Assembly: GCA_944989445.1 (NCBI GenBank)
Contig: CALYLW010001394.1
Coordinates: forward strand, 1 to 64,000
Length of the DNA stretch: 64,000 bases
Direction: 5' to 3'
Source: Ampullaceana balthica
Lineage: Eukaryota; Mollusca; Gastropoda; Lymnaeidae
The position numbers were made by a program, and so were the translations under genes. Position 1 is the stretch's first letter; each line of letters begins with the position of its first letter. This document shows, piece by piece, positions 45,085 through 60,250 of the stretch. The notes below the pieces were generated by a model. It ran no database searches. It saw only the letters and a program-made list of their open reading frames with translations, and had not been told where the DNA came from.

Positions 45085-45200
45085 ATACTTCCTAGATGTC
45101 CCTAGTGAGACTTCCTAGATGTCCCTAGTGATATTTCCTAGATGTCCCTAGTGATACTTCCTAGATGTCCCTAGTGATACTTCCTAGATGTCCCTAGTGA
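45085..45200. repeat. 23-bp minisatellite (ACTTCCTAGATGTCCCTAGT)
   Basis: Five copies of ACTTCCTAGATGTCCCTAGT plus GAT or GAG. Almost no divergence, so recent. Confidence 0.93.
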
Positions 45201-45664
45201 TAACTGCTGTGTGCCCAGTTAAAGGTAAACACTTATTGTCACGTTTCTTATTATTTTACTTTTCTCCTATTTCCGTTCCTGACAGAGCACGTTCAGGCGA
45301 AATATTGGTACAGTTTTTTTTTAAACAGAAAGTTGCACACATCTTGTTTCCGATTTTTCAAATAAGTAAAAATTGAAATCTACATTTACGAAACATTGAT
45401 ATTTCGTTTTAACTTTTTGTTTATAATTCAAGAGGATACATAAGTTTGACCGACTAGTCCAACATTCTTTGCTATGGCTATAGTGCTGTGAAAAGTAACT
45501 GACGATATTTTCAATCGAGTCATTTCTTCATAGAATGGAAATAAAAATCTCAATTTTTGCCCATAATTCCAATCCGTGTTTTATCAGGAAGCATGAGTTG
45601 TCAGCCCGTGGAGAGGTAATGAGCAGATGAATGGCGGGATATTGAATTCCTTTGTTTTGGTGGA
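45201..45664. other. Unique DNA
   Basis: No recognisable gene or element. Confidence 0.5.
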
Positions 45665-45765
45665 TTGGCGGTGGGGGGGGGGTGACAATGTCAGGGGTGG
45701 GGGAATAAAAGGGGGGGGGCAATTTCAGGGTTGGGGGAATAAGAAGGGCAATGTCAGGGGCGAAG
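45665..45765. repeat. G-rich degenerate repeat (CAATGTCAGGGGTGGGGGAA)
   Basis: Three imperfect copies of about 35-40 bp, each with CAAT(G/T)TCAGGG then TGGGGGAATAA and a G-run. A G-quadruplex candidate. Confidence 0.75.
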
Positions 45766-46487
45766 ACAAATGAGTGTTAACAGCCCCTCTCCTTTCCTCC
45801 TTCCGGCATTTTTAATTTTTAAGGACTTGCTAGTGAGAGGAGGATGGCATTATAAGTAAACCTTTTGTTTACCTGGAACCATCACCAAATGGAGGCTGGT
45901 TAGAGGAGGGGAGTGTGATGGAGGGATGGGTCTGAGAGACGAGACCAGGGGAGTTGTAGCATCACGTGGCTTCAAGCGGCGTGCGTCAACAACAATATGG
46001 GACTGACAGTTACTAGAAATGTTTGTGTTTGGATTGTCTGCTCTTTTGATGTGGAGTTATGGTTCCTTTGTTGTTTTGTAATTTTAAAAAAATAGTTTTT
46101 GTCTCCTTAGGATTTGCTTGAGGTACGAACTTATAATACAAATATTCTTTTCTTTTGTGCAAACATTTTTCATTTAAATATTTTGTATACCCGTAACATG
46201 GAGTGTAGGTAGGCTGTAATAGCAATCCAAACGTTGATTCCCATTCAGAACTAATCAAGCAACTGTATCCATATCATGCAATGTTATGCTCCAGGTGACC
46301 AATCCTTGCAATGGTAAGTCAGGACAGACTATCACATGTGTGGATCGGCAAGAACCTAACCGGAACTCTTATCACAACACTAACACTAACTCAAACGCTA
46401 ATCCTTAACCTAAACGAATTGTAAACGTATCCATTACAAACGTGTTGATAATCCCTTAAAGATATCTGCCCGGGTAATGTATTATAT
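45766..46487. other. Unique DNA left of the 44-bp satellite
   Basis: CTAACACTAACTCAAACGCTAATCC at about 46377-46402 is a short CTAA-rich patch. No gene. Confidence 0.45.
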
Positions 46488-47855
46488 CCATCGTGTTGTT
46501 TCTACCTGATGTAAACCTGTGACACATCCTCCAATCGTGTTGTTTCTACGTGATATAAACTGGACACATCCTCCATCGTGTGTTTCACTGATGAAAACCT
46601 TTGACACATCCTCCAATCGTGTTGTTTCTACCTGATGTAAACCTGTGACACATCCTCCAATCGTGTTGTTTCTACCTGATGTAAACCTGTGACACATCCT
46701 CCAATCGTGTTGTTTCTACCTGATGTAAACCTGTGACACATCCTCCAATCGTGTTGTTTCTACCTGATGTAAACCTGTGACACATCCTCCAATCGTGTTG
46801 TTTCTACCTGATGTAAACCTGTGACACATCCTCCAATCGTGTTGTTTCTACCTGATGTAAACCTGTGACACATCCTCCAATCGTGTTGTTTCTACCTGAT
46901 GTAAACCTGTGACACATCCTCCAATCGTGTTGTTTCTACCTGATGTAAACCTGTGACACATCCTCCAATCGTGTTGTTTCTACCTGATGTAAACCTGTGA
47001 CACATCCTCCAATCGTGTTGTTTCTACCTGATGTAAACCTGTGACACATCCTCCAATCGTGTTGTTTCTACCTGATGTAAACCTGTGACACATCCTCCAA
47101 TCGTGTTGTTTCTACCTGATGTAAACCTGTGACACATCCTCCAATCGTGTTGTTTCTACCTGATGTAAACCTGTGACACATCCTCCAATCGTGTTGTTTC
47201 TACCTGATGAAAACCTTTGACACATCCTCCAATCGTGTTGTTTCTACCTGATGTAAACCTGTGACACATCCTCCATAAGTGTTGTTTCTACCTGATGTAA
47301 ACCTCAGACACATCTTCCAATCGTGTTGCTTCGATGTGATGTAAACCTTTGACACATCCACCAATCGTGTTTTTCTACCTGATGTAAATCTTTGACACAT
47401 CCTCCGATCGTGTTGTTTCTACCTGATGTAGAAATGTGACACAATCGTGTTGTTTCTACCTGATGTAAACCTGTGACACATCCTGCAATCGTGTTGTTTC
47501 TACCTGATGTAAACCTGTGACACATCCTCCAATCGTGTTGTTTGTACCTGATGTCAACCTTTGACAAATCCTCCAATCGTGTTGTGTCTACCTGATGTAA
47601 ACCTCAGACACATCTTCCAATCGTGTTGCTTCTACCTGATGTAAACCTTTGACATATCCTCCAATCGTGTTTTTCTACCTGATGTAACCTGTGACACATC
47701 CTCCAATCGTGTGGTTTCTACCTGATGTAAAACTTTGATACATCCTCCAATCGTGTTGTTTCTACCTGATGTAAACATGTGACACATCCTCCAACCGTGT
47801 TGTTTCTACCTGATGTAAACCTGTGACACATCCTCCAATCGTGTTGTTTCTACCT

Positions 47856-48950
47856 GATGCAAACCTTTGACTTATCCTCCAATCGTGTTGTTTCTACCTG
47901 ATGCAAACCTTTGACACATCCTCCAATCGTGTTGTTTCTACCTGATGTAAACCTTTGACACATCCTAAAATAGCGTTGTTTCTACATGATGTAAATATGT
48001 AAAACAATCGTGTTGTTTCTACCTGATGTAAACCTGTGACACAACCTCCAATCGCGTTGTTTCTACATGATGTAAACATGTGAAACAATCGTGTTGTTTC
48101 TACCTGATGTAAACTTGTGACACATCCTCCAATCGTGTTCTTTCTACCTGATGTAAACCTTTGACAAATCCTCCAATCGTGTTGTTTCTACCTGATGTAA
48201 AAATGTGACACAATCGTGTTGTTTCTACCTCATGTAAACTTGTGACACATCCTCCAATTGTGTTGTTTCTACCTGATGTAAAAATGTGACACATCCTCCA
48301 ATCGTGTTTTTCTACCTGATGTAAACCTGTGACACATCCTCCAATCGTGTTGTTTCTACCTGATGTAAAAATGTGACACATCCGCCAATCATGTTGTTTC
48401 TTCCTGATGTAAACCTGTGACACATCCTCCAATCGTGTTGTTTCTACCTGATCTAAATCTTTGACACATCCTCCAATCGTGTTTTTCTACCTGATGTAAA
48501 CCTTTGACAGTTCCACCAATCGTGTTGTTTCTACCTGATGTAAACCTTTGACACATCCTCCAATCGTGTTGTTTCTACCTGATGTAAACCTTTGACACAT
48601 CCTCCAATCGTGTAGTTTCTACCTGATGAAAACCTTTGACACATCCTCCAATCGTGTTGTTTCTACCTGATGTAATCCTTTGACACATCCTCCAATCGTG
48701 TTGTTTCTACCTAATGTAAAAATGTGACACAATCGTGTTGTTTCTACCGGATGTAAACCTGTGACACATACTCCAATCGTGTTGTTTCTACCTGATGTAC
48801 ACCTGTGACACATCATCCAATCGTTTTGTTTCCACCTGATGTAAACCTGTGACGCATCATCCAATCGTGTTGTTTCTACCTGATGTAAACGTTTGACACA
48901 TCCTCCAATCGTGTTGTTTCTACCTGATATCAACCTGTGACACATCCTCC
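47856..48950. repeat. Variant-rich block, copy 1
   Basis: A series of diagnostic units: GATGCAAACCTTTGACTTATC (47856), TAGCGTTGTTTCTACATGAT (47971), TTGACAAATC (48161), GTGTAGTTTC (48610), CTACCGGATG (48744). Several units here are shortened to about 33-35 bp by loss of the ATCCTCC part. The same series reappears at 58971-60250. Confidence 0.9.
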
Positions 48951-50699
48951 AATCGTGTTGTTTCTACCTGATGTAAACCTCTGACACATACTCCAATCGT
49001 GTTGTTTCCACCTGATGTAAACCTGTGACACATCCTCCAATCGTGTTGTTTCTATCTGATGTTAACCTGTGACACATCCTCCAATCGTGCTATTTCTACC
49101 TGATGTAAACCTGTGACACATCCTCCAATCGCGTTGTTTCTACCTGATATCAACCTGTGACACATTCTCCAATCGTGTTGTTTCTACCTGATGTAAACCT
49201 GTGACACATTCTCCAATCGTGCTATTTCTACCTGATGTAAACCTGTGACACATCCTCCAATCGTGTTGTTTCTACCTGATGTAAACCTGTGACACATCCT
49301 CCAATCGTGTTGTTTCTACCTGATGCAAACCTGTGACACATCCTCCAATCGTGTTGTTTCTACCTGATGTAAACCTGTGACACATCCTCAAATCGTGTTG
49401 TTTCTACCTGATGTAAACCTGTGACACATCCTCCAATCGTGTTGTTTCTACCTGATGTAAACCTGTGACACATCCTCCAATCGTGTTGTTTCTACCTGAT
49501 GTAAACCTGTGACACATCCTCCAATTGCGTTGTTTCTACCTGATGTAAACCTGTGACACATCCTCCAATCGTGTTGTTTCTACCTGATGTAAACCTGTGA
49601 CACATCCTCCAATCGTGTTGTTTCTACCTGATGTAAACCTGTGACACATCCTCCAATCGTGTTGTTTCTACCTGATGTAAACCTGTGACACATCCTCCAA
49701 TCGTGTTGTTTCTACCTGATGTAAACCTGTGACACATCCTCCAATCGTGTTGTTTCTACCTGATGTAAACCTGTGACACATCCTCCAATTGCGTTGTTTC
49801 TACCTGATGTAAACCTGTGACACATCCTCCAATCGTGTTGTTTCTACCTGATGTAAACCTGTGACACATCCTCCAATTGCGTTGTTTCTACCTGATGTAA
49901 ACCTGTGACACATCCTCCAATCGTGTTGTTTCTACCTGATGTAAACCTGTGACACATCCTCCAATCGTGTTGTTTCTACCTGATGTAAACCTGTGACACA
50001 TCCTCCAATCGTGTTGTTTCTACCTGATGTAAACCTGTGACACATCCTCCAATCGTGTTGTTTCTACCTGATGTAAACCTGTGACACATCCTCCAATCGT
50101 GTTGTTTCTACCTGATGTAAACCTGTGACACATCCTCCAATCGTGTTGTTTCTACCTGATGTAAACCTGTGACACATCCTCCAATCGTGTTGTTTCTACC
50201 TGATGTAAACCTGTGACACATCCTCCAATCGTGTTGTTTCTACCTGATGTAAACCTGTGACACATCCTCCAATCGTGCTATTTCTACCTGATGTAAACCT
50301 GTGACACATCCTCCAATCGTGTTGTTTCTACCTGATATAAACCTGTGACACATCCTCCAATCGTGTTGTTTCTACCTGATGTAAACCTGTGACACATCCT
50401 CCAATTGCGTTGTTTCTACCTGATGTAAACCTGTGACACATCCTCCAATCGTGTTGTTTCTACCTGATGTAAACCTGTGACACATCCTCCAATCGTGTTG
50501 TTTCTACCTGATGTAAACCTGTGACACATCCTCCAATCGTGTTGTTTCTACCTGATGTAAACCTGTGACACATCCTCCAATCGTGTTGTTTCTACCTGAT
50601 GTAAACCTGTGACACATCCTCCAATGCGTTGTTTCTACCTGATGTAAACCTTTGACACATCCTCCAATTGCGTTGTTTCTACCTGATGTAAACCTGTGA

Positions 50700-53600
50700 C
50701 ACATCCTCCAATCGTGTTGTTTCTACCTGATGTAAACCTGTGACACATCCTCCAATCGTGTTGTTTCTACCTGATGTAAACCTGTGACACATCCTCCAAT
50801 CGTGTTGTTTCTACCTGATGTAAACCTGTGACACATCCTCCAATCGTGTTGTTTCTACCTGATGTAAACCTGTGACACATCCTCCAATCGTGTTGTTTCT
50901 ACCTGATGTAAACCTGTGACACATCCTCCAATCGTGTTGTTTCTACCTGATGTAAACCTGTGACACATCCTCCAATCGTGTTGTTTCTACCTGATGTAAA
51001 CCTGTGACACATCCTCCAATCGTGTTGTTTCTACCTGATGTAAACCTGTGACACATCCTCCAATCGTGTTGTTTCTACCTGATGTAAACCTGTGACACAT
51101 CCTCCAATCGTGTTGTTTCTACCTGATGTAAACCTGTGACACATCCTCCAATCGTGTTGTTTCTACCTGATGTAAACCTGTGACACATCCTCCAATCGTG
51201 TTGTTTCTACCTGATGTAAACCTGTGACACATCCTCCAATCGTGTTGTTTCTACCTGATGTAAACCTGTGACACATCCTCCAATCGTGTTGTTTCTACCT
51301 GATGTAAACCTGTGACACATCCTCCAATCGTGTTGTTTCTACCTGATGTAAACCTGTGACATCCTCCAATCGTGTTGTTTCTACCTGATGTAAACCTGTG
51401 ACACATCCTCCAATCGTGTTGTTTCTACCTGATGTAAACCTGTGACACATCCTCCAATCGTGTTGTTTCTACCTGATGTAAACCTGTGACACATCCTCCA
51501 ATCGTGTTGTTTCTACCTGATGTAAACCTGTGACACATCCTCCAATCGTGTTGTTTCTACCTGATGTAAACCTGTGACACATCCTCCAATCGTGTTGTTT
51601 CTACCTGATGTAAACCTGTGACACATCCTCCAATCGTGTTGTTTCTACCTGATGTAAACCTGTGACACATCCTCCAATCGTGTTGTTTCTACCTGATGTA
51701 AACCTGTGACACATCCTCCAATCGTGTTGTTTCTACCTGATGTAAACCTGTGACACATCCTCCAATCGTGTTGTTTCTACCTGATGTAAACCTGTGACAC
51801 ATCCTCCAATCGTGTTGTTTCTACCTGATGTAAACCTGTGACACATCCTCCAATCGTGTTGTTTCTACCTGATGTAAACCTGTGACACATCCTCCAATCG
51901 TGTTGTTTCTACCTGATGTAAACCTGTGACACATCCTCCAATCGTGTTGTTTCTACCTGATGTAAACCTGTGACACATCCTCCAATCGTGTTGTTTCTAC
52001 CTGATGTAAACCTGTGACACATCCTCCAATCGTGTTGTTTCTACCTGATGTAAACCTGTGACACATCCTCCAATCGTGTTGTTTCTACCTGATGTAAACC
52101 TGTGACACATCCTCCAATCGTGTTGTTTCTACCTGATGTAAACCTGTGACACATCCTCCAATCGTGTTGTTTCTACCTGATGTAAACCTGTGACACATCC
52201 TCCAATCGTGTTGTTTCTACCTGATGTAAACCTGTGACACATCCTCCAATCGTGTTGTTTCTACCTGATGTAAACCTGTGACACATCCTCCAATCGTGTT
52301 GTTTCTACCTGATGTAAACCTGTGACACATCCTCCAATCGTGTTGTTTCTACCTGATGTAAACCTGTGACACATCCTCCAATCGTGTTGTTTCTACCTGA
52401 TGTAAACCTGTGACACATCCTCCAATCGTGTTGTTTCTACCTGATGTAAACCTGTGACACATCCTCCAATCGTGTTGTTTCTACCTGATGTAAACCTGTG
52501 ACACATCCTCCAATCGTGTTGTTTCTACCTGATGTAAACCTGTGACACATCCTCCAATCGTGTTGTTTCTACCTGATGTAAACCTGTGACACATCCTCCA
52601 ATCGTGTTGTTTCTACCTGATGTAAACCTGTGACACATCCTCCAATCGTGTTGTTTCTACCTGATGTAAACCTGTGACACATCCTCCAATCGTGTTGTTT
52701 CTACCTGATGTAAACCTGTGACACATCCTCCAATCGTGTTGTTTCTACCTGATGTAAACCTGTGACACATCCTCCAATCGTGTTGTTTCTACCTGATGTA
52801 AACCTGTGACACATCCTCCAATCGTGTTGTTTCTACCTGATGTAAACCTGTGACACATCCTCCAATCGTGTTGTTTCTACCTGATGTAAACCTGTGACAC
52901 ATCCTCCAATCGTGTTGTTTCTACCTGATGTAAACCTGTGACACATCCTCCAATCGTGTTGTTTCTACCTGATGTAAACCTGTGACACATCCTCCAATCG
53001 TGTTGTTTCTACCTGATGTAAACCTGTGACACATCCTCCAATCGTGTTGTTTCTACCTGATGTAAACCTGTGACACATCCTCCAATCGTGTTGTTTCTAC
53101 CTGATGTAAACCTGTGACACATCCTCCAATCGTGTTGTTTCTACCTGATGTAAACCTGTGACACATCCTCCAATCGTGTTGTTTCTACCTGATGTAAACC
53201 TGTGACACATCCTCCAATCGTGTTGTTTCTACCTGATGTAAACCTGTGACACATCCTCCAATCGTGTTGTTTCTACCTGATGTAAACCTGTGACACATCC
53301 TCCAATCGTGTTGTTTCTACCTGATGTAAACCTGTGACACATCCTCCAATCGTGTTGTTTCTACCTGATGTAAACCTGTGACACATCCTCCAATCGTGTT
53401 GTTTCTACCTGATGTAAACCTGTGACACATCCTCCAATCGTGTTGTTTCTACCTGATGTAAACCTGTGACACATCCTCCAATCGTGTTGTTTCTACCTGA
53501 TGTAAACCTGTGACACATCCTCCAATTGTGTTGTTTCTACCTGATGTAAACCTGTGACACATCCTCCAATCGTGTTGTTTCTACCTGATGTAAACCTGTG

Positions 53601-56070
53601 ACACATCCTCCAATCGTGTTGTTTCTACCTGATGTAAACCTGTGACACATCCTCCAATCGTGTTGTTTCTACCTGATGTAAACCTGTGACACATCCTCCA
53701 ATCGTGTTGTTTCTACCTGATGTAAACCTGTGACACATCCTCCAATCGTGTTGTTTCTACCTGATGTAAACCTGTGACACATCCTCCAATCGTGTTGTTT
53801 CTACCTGATGTAAACCTGTGACACATCCTCCAATCGTGTTGTTTCTACCTGATGTAAACCTGTGACACATCCTCCAATCGTGTTGTTTCTACCTGATGTA
53901 AACCTGTGACACATCCTCCAATCGTGTTGTTTCTACCTGATGTAAACCTGTGACACATCCTCCAATCGTGTTGTTTCTACCTGATGTAAACCTGTGACAC
54001 ATCCTCCAATCGTGTTGTTTCTACCTGATGTAAACCTGTGACACATCCTCCAATCGTGTTGTTTCTACCTGATGTAAACCTGTGACACATCCTCCAATCG
54101 TGTTGTTTCTACCTGATGTAAACCTGTGACACATCCTCCAATCGTGTTGTTTCTACCTGATGTAAACCTGTGACACATCCTCCAATCGTGTTGTTTCTAC
54201 CTGATGTAAACCTGTGACATCCTCCAATCGTGTTGTTTCTACCTGATGTAAACCTGTGACACATCCTCCAATCGTGTTGTTTCTACCTGATGTAAACCTG
54301 TGACACATCCTCCAATCGTGTTGTTTCTACCTGATGTAAACCTTTGACACATCCTCCAATCGTGTTGTTTCTACCTGATGTAAACCTGTGACACATCCTC
54401 CAATCGTGTTGTTTCTACCTGATGTAAACCTGTGACACATCCTCCAATCGTGTTGTTTCTACCTGATGTAAACCTGTGACACATCCTCCAATCGTGTTGT
54501 TTCTACCTGATGTAAACCTGTGACACATCCTCCAATCGTGTTGTTTCTACCTGATGTAAACCTGTGACACATCCTCCAATCGTGTTGTTTCTACCTGATG
54601 TAAACCTGTGACACATCCTCCAATCGTGTTGTTTCTACCTGATGTAAACCTGTGACACATCCTCCAATCGTGTTGTTTCTACCTGATGTAAACCTGTGAC
54701 ACATCCTCCAATCGTGTTGTTTCTACCTGATGTAAACCTGTGACACATCCTCCAATCGTGTTGTTTCTACCTGATGTAAACCTGTGACACATCCTCCAAT
54801 CGTGTTGTTTCTACCTGATGTAAACCTGTGACACATCCTCCAATCGTGTTGTTTCTACCTGATGTAAACCTGTGACACATCCTCCAATCGTGTTGTTTCT
54901 ACCTGATGTAAACCTGTGACACATCCTCCAATCGTGTTGTTTCTACCTGATGTAAACCTGTGACACATCCTCCAATCGTGTTGTTTCTACCTGATGTAAA
55001 CCTGTGACACATCCTCCAATCGTGTTGTTTCTACCTGATGTAAACCTGTGACACATCCTCCAATCGTGTTGTTTCTACCTGATGTAAACCTGTGACACAT
55101 CCTCCAATCGTGTTGTTTCTACCTGATGTAAACCTGTGACACATCCTCCAATCGTGTTGTTTCTACCTGATGTAAACCTGTGACACATCCTCCAATCGTG
55201 TTGTTTCTACCTGATGTAAACCTGTGACACATCCTCCAATCGTGTTGTTTCTACCTGATGTAAACCTGTGACACATCCTCCAATCGTGTTGTTTCTACCT
55301 GATGTAAACCTGTGACACATCCTCCAATCGTGTTGTTTCTACCTGATGTAAACCTGTGACACATCCTCCAATCGTGTTGTTTCTACCTGATGTAAACCTG
55401 TGACACATCCTCCAATCGTGTTGTTTCTACCTGATGTAAACCTGTGACACATCCTCCAATCGTGTTGTTTCTACCTGATGTAAACCTGTGACACATCCCA
55501 ATCGTGTTGTTTCTACCTGATGTAAACCTGTGACACATCCTCCAATCGTGTTGTTTCTACCTGATGTAAACCTGTGACACATCCTCCAATCGTGTTGTTT
55601 CTACCTGATGTAAACCTGTGACACATCCTCCAATCGTGTTGTTTCTACCTGATGTAAACCTGTGACACATCCTCCAATCGTGTTGTTTCTACCTGATGTA
55701 AACCTGTGACACATCCTCCAATCGTGTTGTTTCTACCTGATGTAAACCTGTGACACATCCTCCAATCGTGTTGTTTCTACCTGATGTAAACCTGTGACAC
55801 ATCCTCCAATCGTGTTGTTTCTACCTGATGTAAACCTGTGACACATCCTCCAATCGTGTTGTTTCTACCTGATGTAAACCTGTGACACATCCTCCAATCG
55901 TGTTGTTTCTACCTGATGTAAACCTGTGACACATCCTCCAATCGTGTTGTTTCTACCTGATGTAAACCTGTGACACATCCTCCAATCGTGTTGTTTCTAC
56001 CTGATGTAAACCTGTGACACATCCTCCAATCGTGTTGTTTCTACCTGATGTAAACCTGTGACACATCCTC
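50700..56070. repeat. Homogenised core of the 44-bp satellite
   Basis: About 122 units with almost no differences. The few markers include the same 2-base deletion (GTGACATCC) at 51360 and 54218, a CAATTGTG unit at about 53524 and a CATCCCAATCG unit at about 55496. This is the part most recently homogenised or, alternatively, most prone to assembly collapse or expansion. Confidence 0.9.
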
Positions 56071-58970
56071 CAATCGGTTGTTTCTACTGATGTAAACCTG
56101 TGACAACAATCGTGTTGTTTCTACCTGATGTAAACCTGTGACACATCCTCCAATCGTGTTGTTTCTACCTGATGTAAACCTTTGACACATCCTCCAATCG
56201 TGTTGTTTCTACCTGATGTAAACCTGTGACACATCCTCCAATCGTGTTGTTTCTACCTGATGTAAACCTGTGACACATCTCAATCGTGTTGTTTCTACCT
56301 GATGTAAACCTGTGACACATCCTCCAATCGTGTTGTTTCTACCTGATGTAAACCTGTGACACATCCTCCAATCGTGTTGTTTCTACCTGATGTAAACCTG
56401 TGACACATCCTCCAATCGTGTTGTTTCTACCTGATGTAAACCTGTGACACATCCTCCAATCGTGTTGTTTCTACCTGATGTAAACCTGTGACACATCCTC
56501 CAATCGTGTTGTTTCTACCTGATGTAAACCTGTGACACATCCTCCAATCGTGTTGTTTCTACCTGATGTAAACCTGTGACACATCCTCCAATCGTGTTGT
56601 TTCTACCTGATGTAAACCTGTGACACATCCTCCAATCGTGTTGTTTCTACCTGATGTAAACCTGTGACACATCCTCCAATCGTGTGTTTCTACCTGATGT
56701 AAACCTGTGACACATCCTCCAATCGTGTTGTTTCTACCTGATGTAAACCTGTGACACATCCTCCAATCGTGTTGTTTCTACCTGATGTAAACCTGTGACA
56801 CATCCTCCAATCGTGTTGTTTCTACCTGATGTAAACCTGTGACACATCCTCCAATCGTGTTGTTTCTACCTGATGTAAACCTGTGACACATCCTCCAATC
56901 GTGTTGTTTCTACCTGATGTAAACCTGTGACACATCCTCCAATCGTGTTGTTTCTACCTGATGTAAACCTGTGACACATCCTCCAATCGTGTTGTTTCTA
57001 CCTGATGTAAACCTGTGACACATCCTCCAATCGTGTTGTTTCTACCTGATGTAAACCTGTGACACATCCTCCAATCGTGTTGTTTCTACCTGATGTAAAC
57101 CTGTGACACATCCTCCAATCGTGTTGTTTCTACCTGATGTAAACCTGTGACACATCCTCCAATCGTGTTGTTTCTACCTGATGTAAACCTGTGACACATC
57201 CTCCAATCGTGTTGTTTCTACCTGATGTAAACCTGTGACACATCCTCCAATCGTGTTGTTTCTACCTGATGTAAACCTGTGACACATCCTCCAATCGTGT
57301 TGTTTCTACCTGATGTAAACCTGTGACACATCCTCCAATCGTGTTGTTTCTACCTGATGTAAACCTGTGACACATCCTCCAATCGTGTTGTTTCTACCTG
57401 ATGTAAACCTGTGACACATCCTCCAATCGTGTTGTTTCTACCTGATGTAAACCTGTGACACATCCTCCAATCGTGTTGTTTCTACCTGATGTAAACCTGT
57501 GACACATCCTCCAATCGTGTTGTTTCTACCTGATGTAAACCTTTGACACATCCTCCAATGCGTTGTTTCTACCTGATGTAAACCTGTGACACATCCCCAA
57601 TCGTGTTGTTTCTACCTGATGTAAACCTGTGACACATCCTCCAATCGCGTTGTTTCTACTGATGTAAACCTGTGACACATCTCAATCGTGTTGTTTCTAC
57701 CTGATGTAAACCTGTGACACATCCTCCAATCGTGTTGTTTCTACCTGATGTAAACCTTTGACACATCCTCCAATCGTGTTGTTTCTACCTGATGTAAACC
57801 TTTGACACATCCTCCAATCGTGTTGTTTCTACCTGATGTAAACCTGTGACACATCCCCAATCGTGTTGTTTCTACCTGATGTAAACTTGTGACACATCCT
57901 CCAATTGTGTTGTTTCTACCTGATGTAAACCTGTGACACATCCTCCAATCGTGTTGTTTCTACCTGATGTAAACCTGTGACACATCCTCCAATCGTGTTG
58001 TTTCTACCTGATGTAAACCTGTGACACATCCTCCAATCGTGTTGTTTCTACCTGATGTAAACCTGTGACACATCCTCCAATCGTGTTGTTTCTACCTGAT
58101 GTAAACCTGTGACACATCCTCCAATTGCGTTGTTTCTACCTGATGTAAACCTTTGACACATCCTCCAATCGTGTTGTTTCTACCTGATGTAAACCTTTGA
58201 CACATCCTCATCGTTGTTTCTACTGATGTAAACCTGTGACACATCCTCCAATCGTGTTGTTTCTACCTGATGTAAACCTGTGACACATCCTCAATCGTGT
58301 TGTTTCTACCTGATGTAAACCTTTGACACATCCTCCAATCGTGTTGTTTCTACCTGATGTAAACCTGTGACACATCCTCCAATCGTGTTGTTTCTACCTG
58401 ATGTAAACCTGTGACACATCCTCCAATCGTGTTGTTTCTACCTGATGTAAACCTGTGACACATCCTCCAATCGTGTTGTTTCTACCTGATGTAAACCTTT
58501 GACACATCCTCCAATCGTGTTGTTTCTACCTGATGTAAACCTGTGACACATCTCCAATCGTGTTGTTTCTACCTGATGTAAACCTGTGACACATCCTCCA
58601 ATCGTGTTGTTTCTACCTGATGTAAACCTGTGACACATCCTCCAATCGTGTTGTTTCTACCTGATGTAAACCTGTGACACATCCTCCAATCGTGTTGTTT
58701 CTACCTGATGTAAACCTCTGACACATCCTCCAATCGTGTTGTTTCTACCTGATGTAAACCTGTGACACATCCTCCAATCGTGTTGTTTCTACCTGATGTA
58801 AACCTGTGACACATCCTCCAATCGTGTTGTTTCTACCTGATGTAAACCTGTGACACATCCTCCAATCGTGTTGTTTCTACCTGATGTAAACCTGTGACAC
58901 ATCCTCCAACCGTGTTGTTTCTACCTGATGTAAACCTGTGACACATCCTCCAATCGTGTTGTTTCTATCT

Positions 58971-60250
58971 GATGCAAACCTTTGACTTATCCTCCAATCG
59001 TGTTGTTTCTACCTGATGCAAACCTTTGACACATCCTCCAATCGTGTTGTTTCTACCTGATGTAAACCTTTGACACATCCTCCAATAGCGTTGTTTCTAC
59101 ATGATGTAAATATGTGAAACAATCGTGTTGTTTCTACCTGATGTAAACCTGTGACATAACCTCCAATCGCGTTGTTTCTACATGATGTAAACATGTGAAA
59201 CAATCGTGTTGTTTCTACCTGATGTAAACTTGTGACACATCCTCCAATCGTGTTCTTTCTACCTGATGTAAACCTTTGACACATCATCCAATCTTGTTGT
59301 TTCTACCTAATGTAAACCTTTGACAAATCCTCCAATCGTGTTGTTTCTACCTGATGTAAAAATGTGACACAATTGTGTTGTTTCTACCTCATGTAAACTT
59401 GTGACACATCCTCCAATTGTGTTGTTTCTTCCTGATGTAAAAATGTGACACATCCTCCAATCGTGTTTTTCTACCTGATGTAAACCTGTGACACATCCTC
59501 CAATCGTGTTTTTTCTACCTGATGTAAAAATGTGACACATCCTCCAATCATGTTGTTTCTACCTGATGTAAACCTGTGACACATCCTCCAATCGTGTTGT
59601 TTCTACCTGATGTAAATCTTTGACACATCCTCCAATCGTGTTTTTTCTACCTGATGTAAACCTGTGACACATCCTCCAATCGTGTTGTTTCTACCTGATG
59701 TAAACCTGTGACACATCCTCCAATCGTGTTGTTTCTACCTGATGTAAATCTTTGACACATCCTCCAATTGTGTTTTTTCTACCTGATGTAAACCTTTGAC
59801 AATTCCACCAATCGTGTTGTTTCTACCTGATGTAAACCTTTGACACATCCTTCAATCGTGTTGTTTCTACCTGATGTAAACCTTTGACAAATCCTCCTTT
59901 CGTGTTGTTTCTACCTGATGTAAACCAGTGATACAATCGTGTTGTTTCTACCTGATGTAAACATTTGACACATCCTCCAATCGTGTAGTTTCTACGTGAT
60001 GAAAACCTTTGACACATCCTCCAATCGTGTTGTTTCTACCTGATGTAATACTTTGACACATCCTCCAATCGTGTTGTTTCTACCTAATGTAAAAATGTGA
60101 CACAATCGTGTTGTTTCTACCGGATGTAAACCTGTGACACATACTCCAATCGTGTTGTTTCTACCTGATGTACACCTGTGACACATCATCCAATCGTTTT
60201 GTTTCTACCTGATGTAAACCTGTGACGCATCCTCCAATCGTGTTGTTTCT
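58971..60250. repeat. Variant-rich block, copy 2
   Basis: Carries the same markers as 47856-48950 in the same order: the CTTATCC and TAGCGTTG markers are both offset by exactly 11,115 bp, the TTGACAAATC marker by 11,159 (one extra 44-bp unit), and the GTGTAGTTTC and CTACCGG markers by 11,373. The internal gains occurred after the duplication or were lost from copy 1. Confidence 0.9.
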
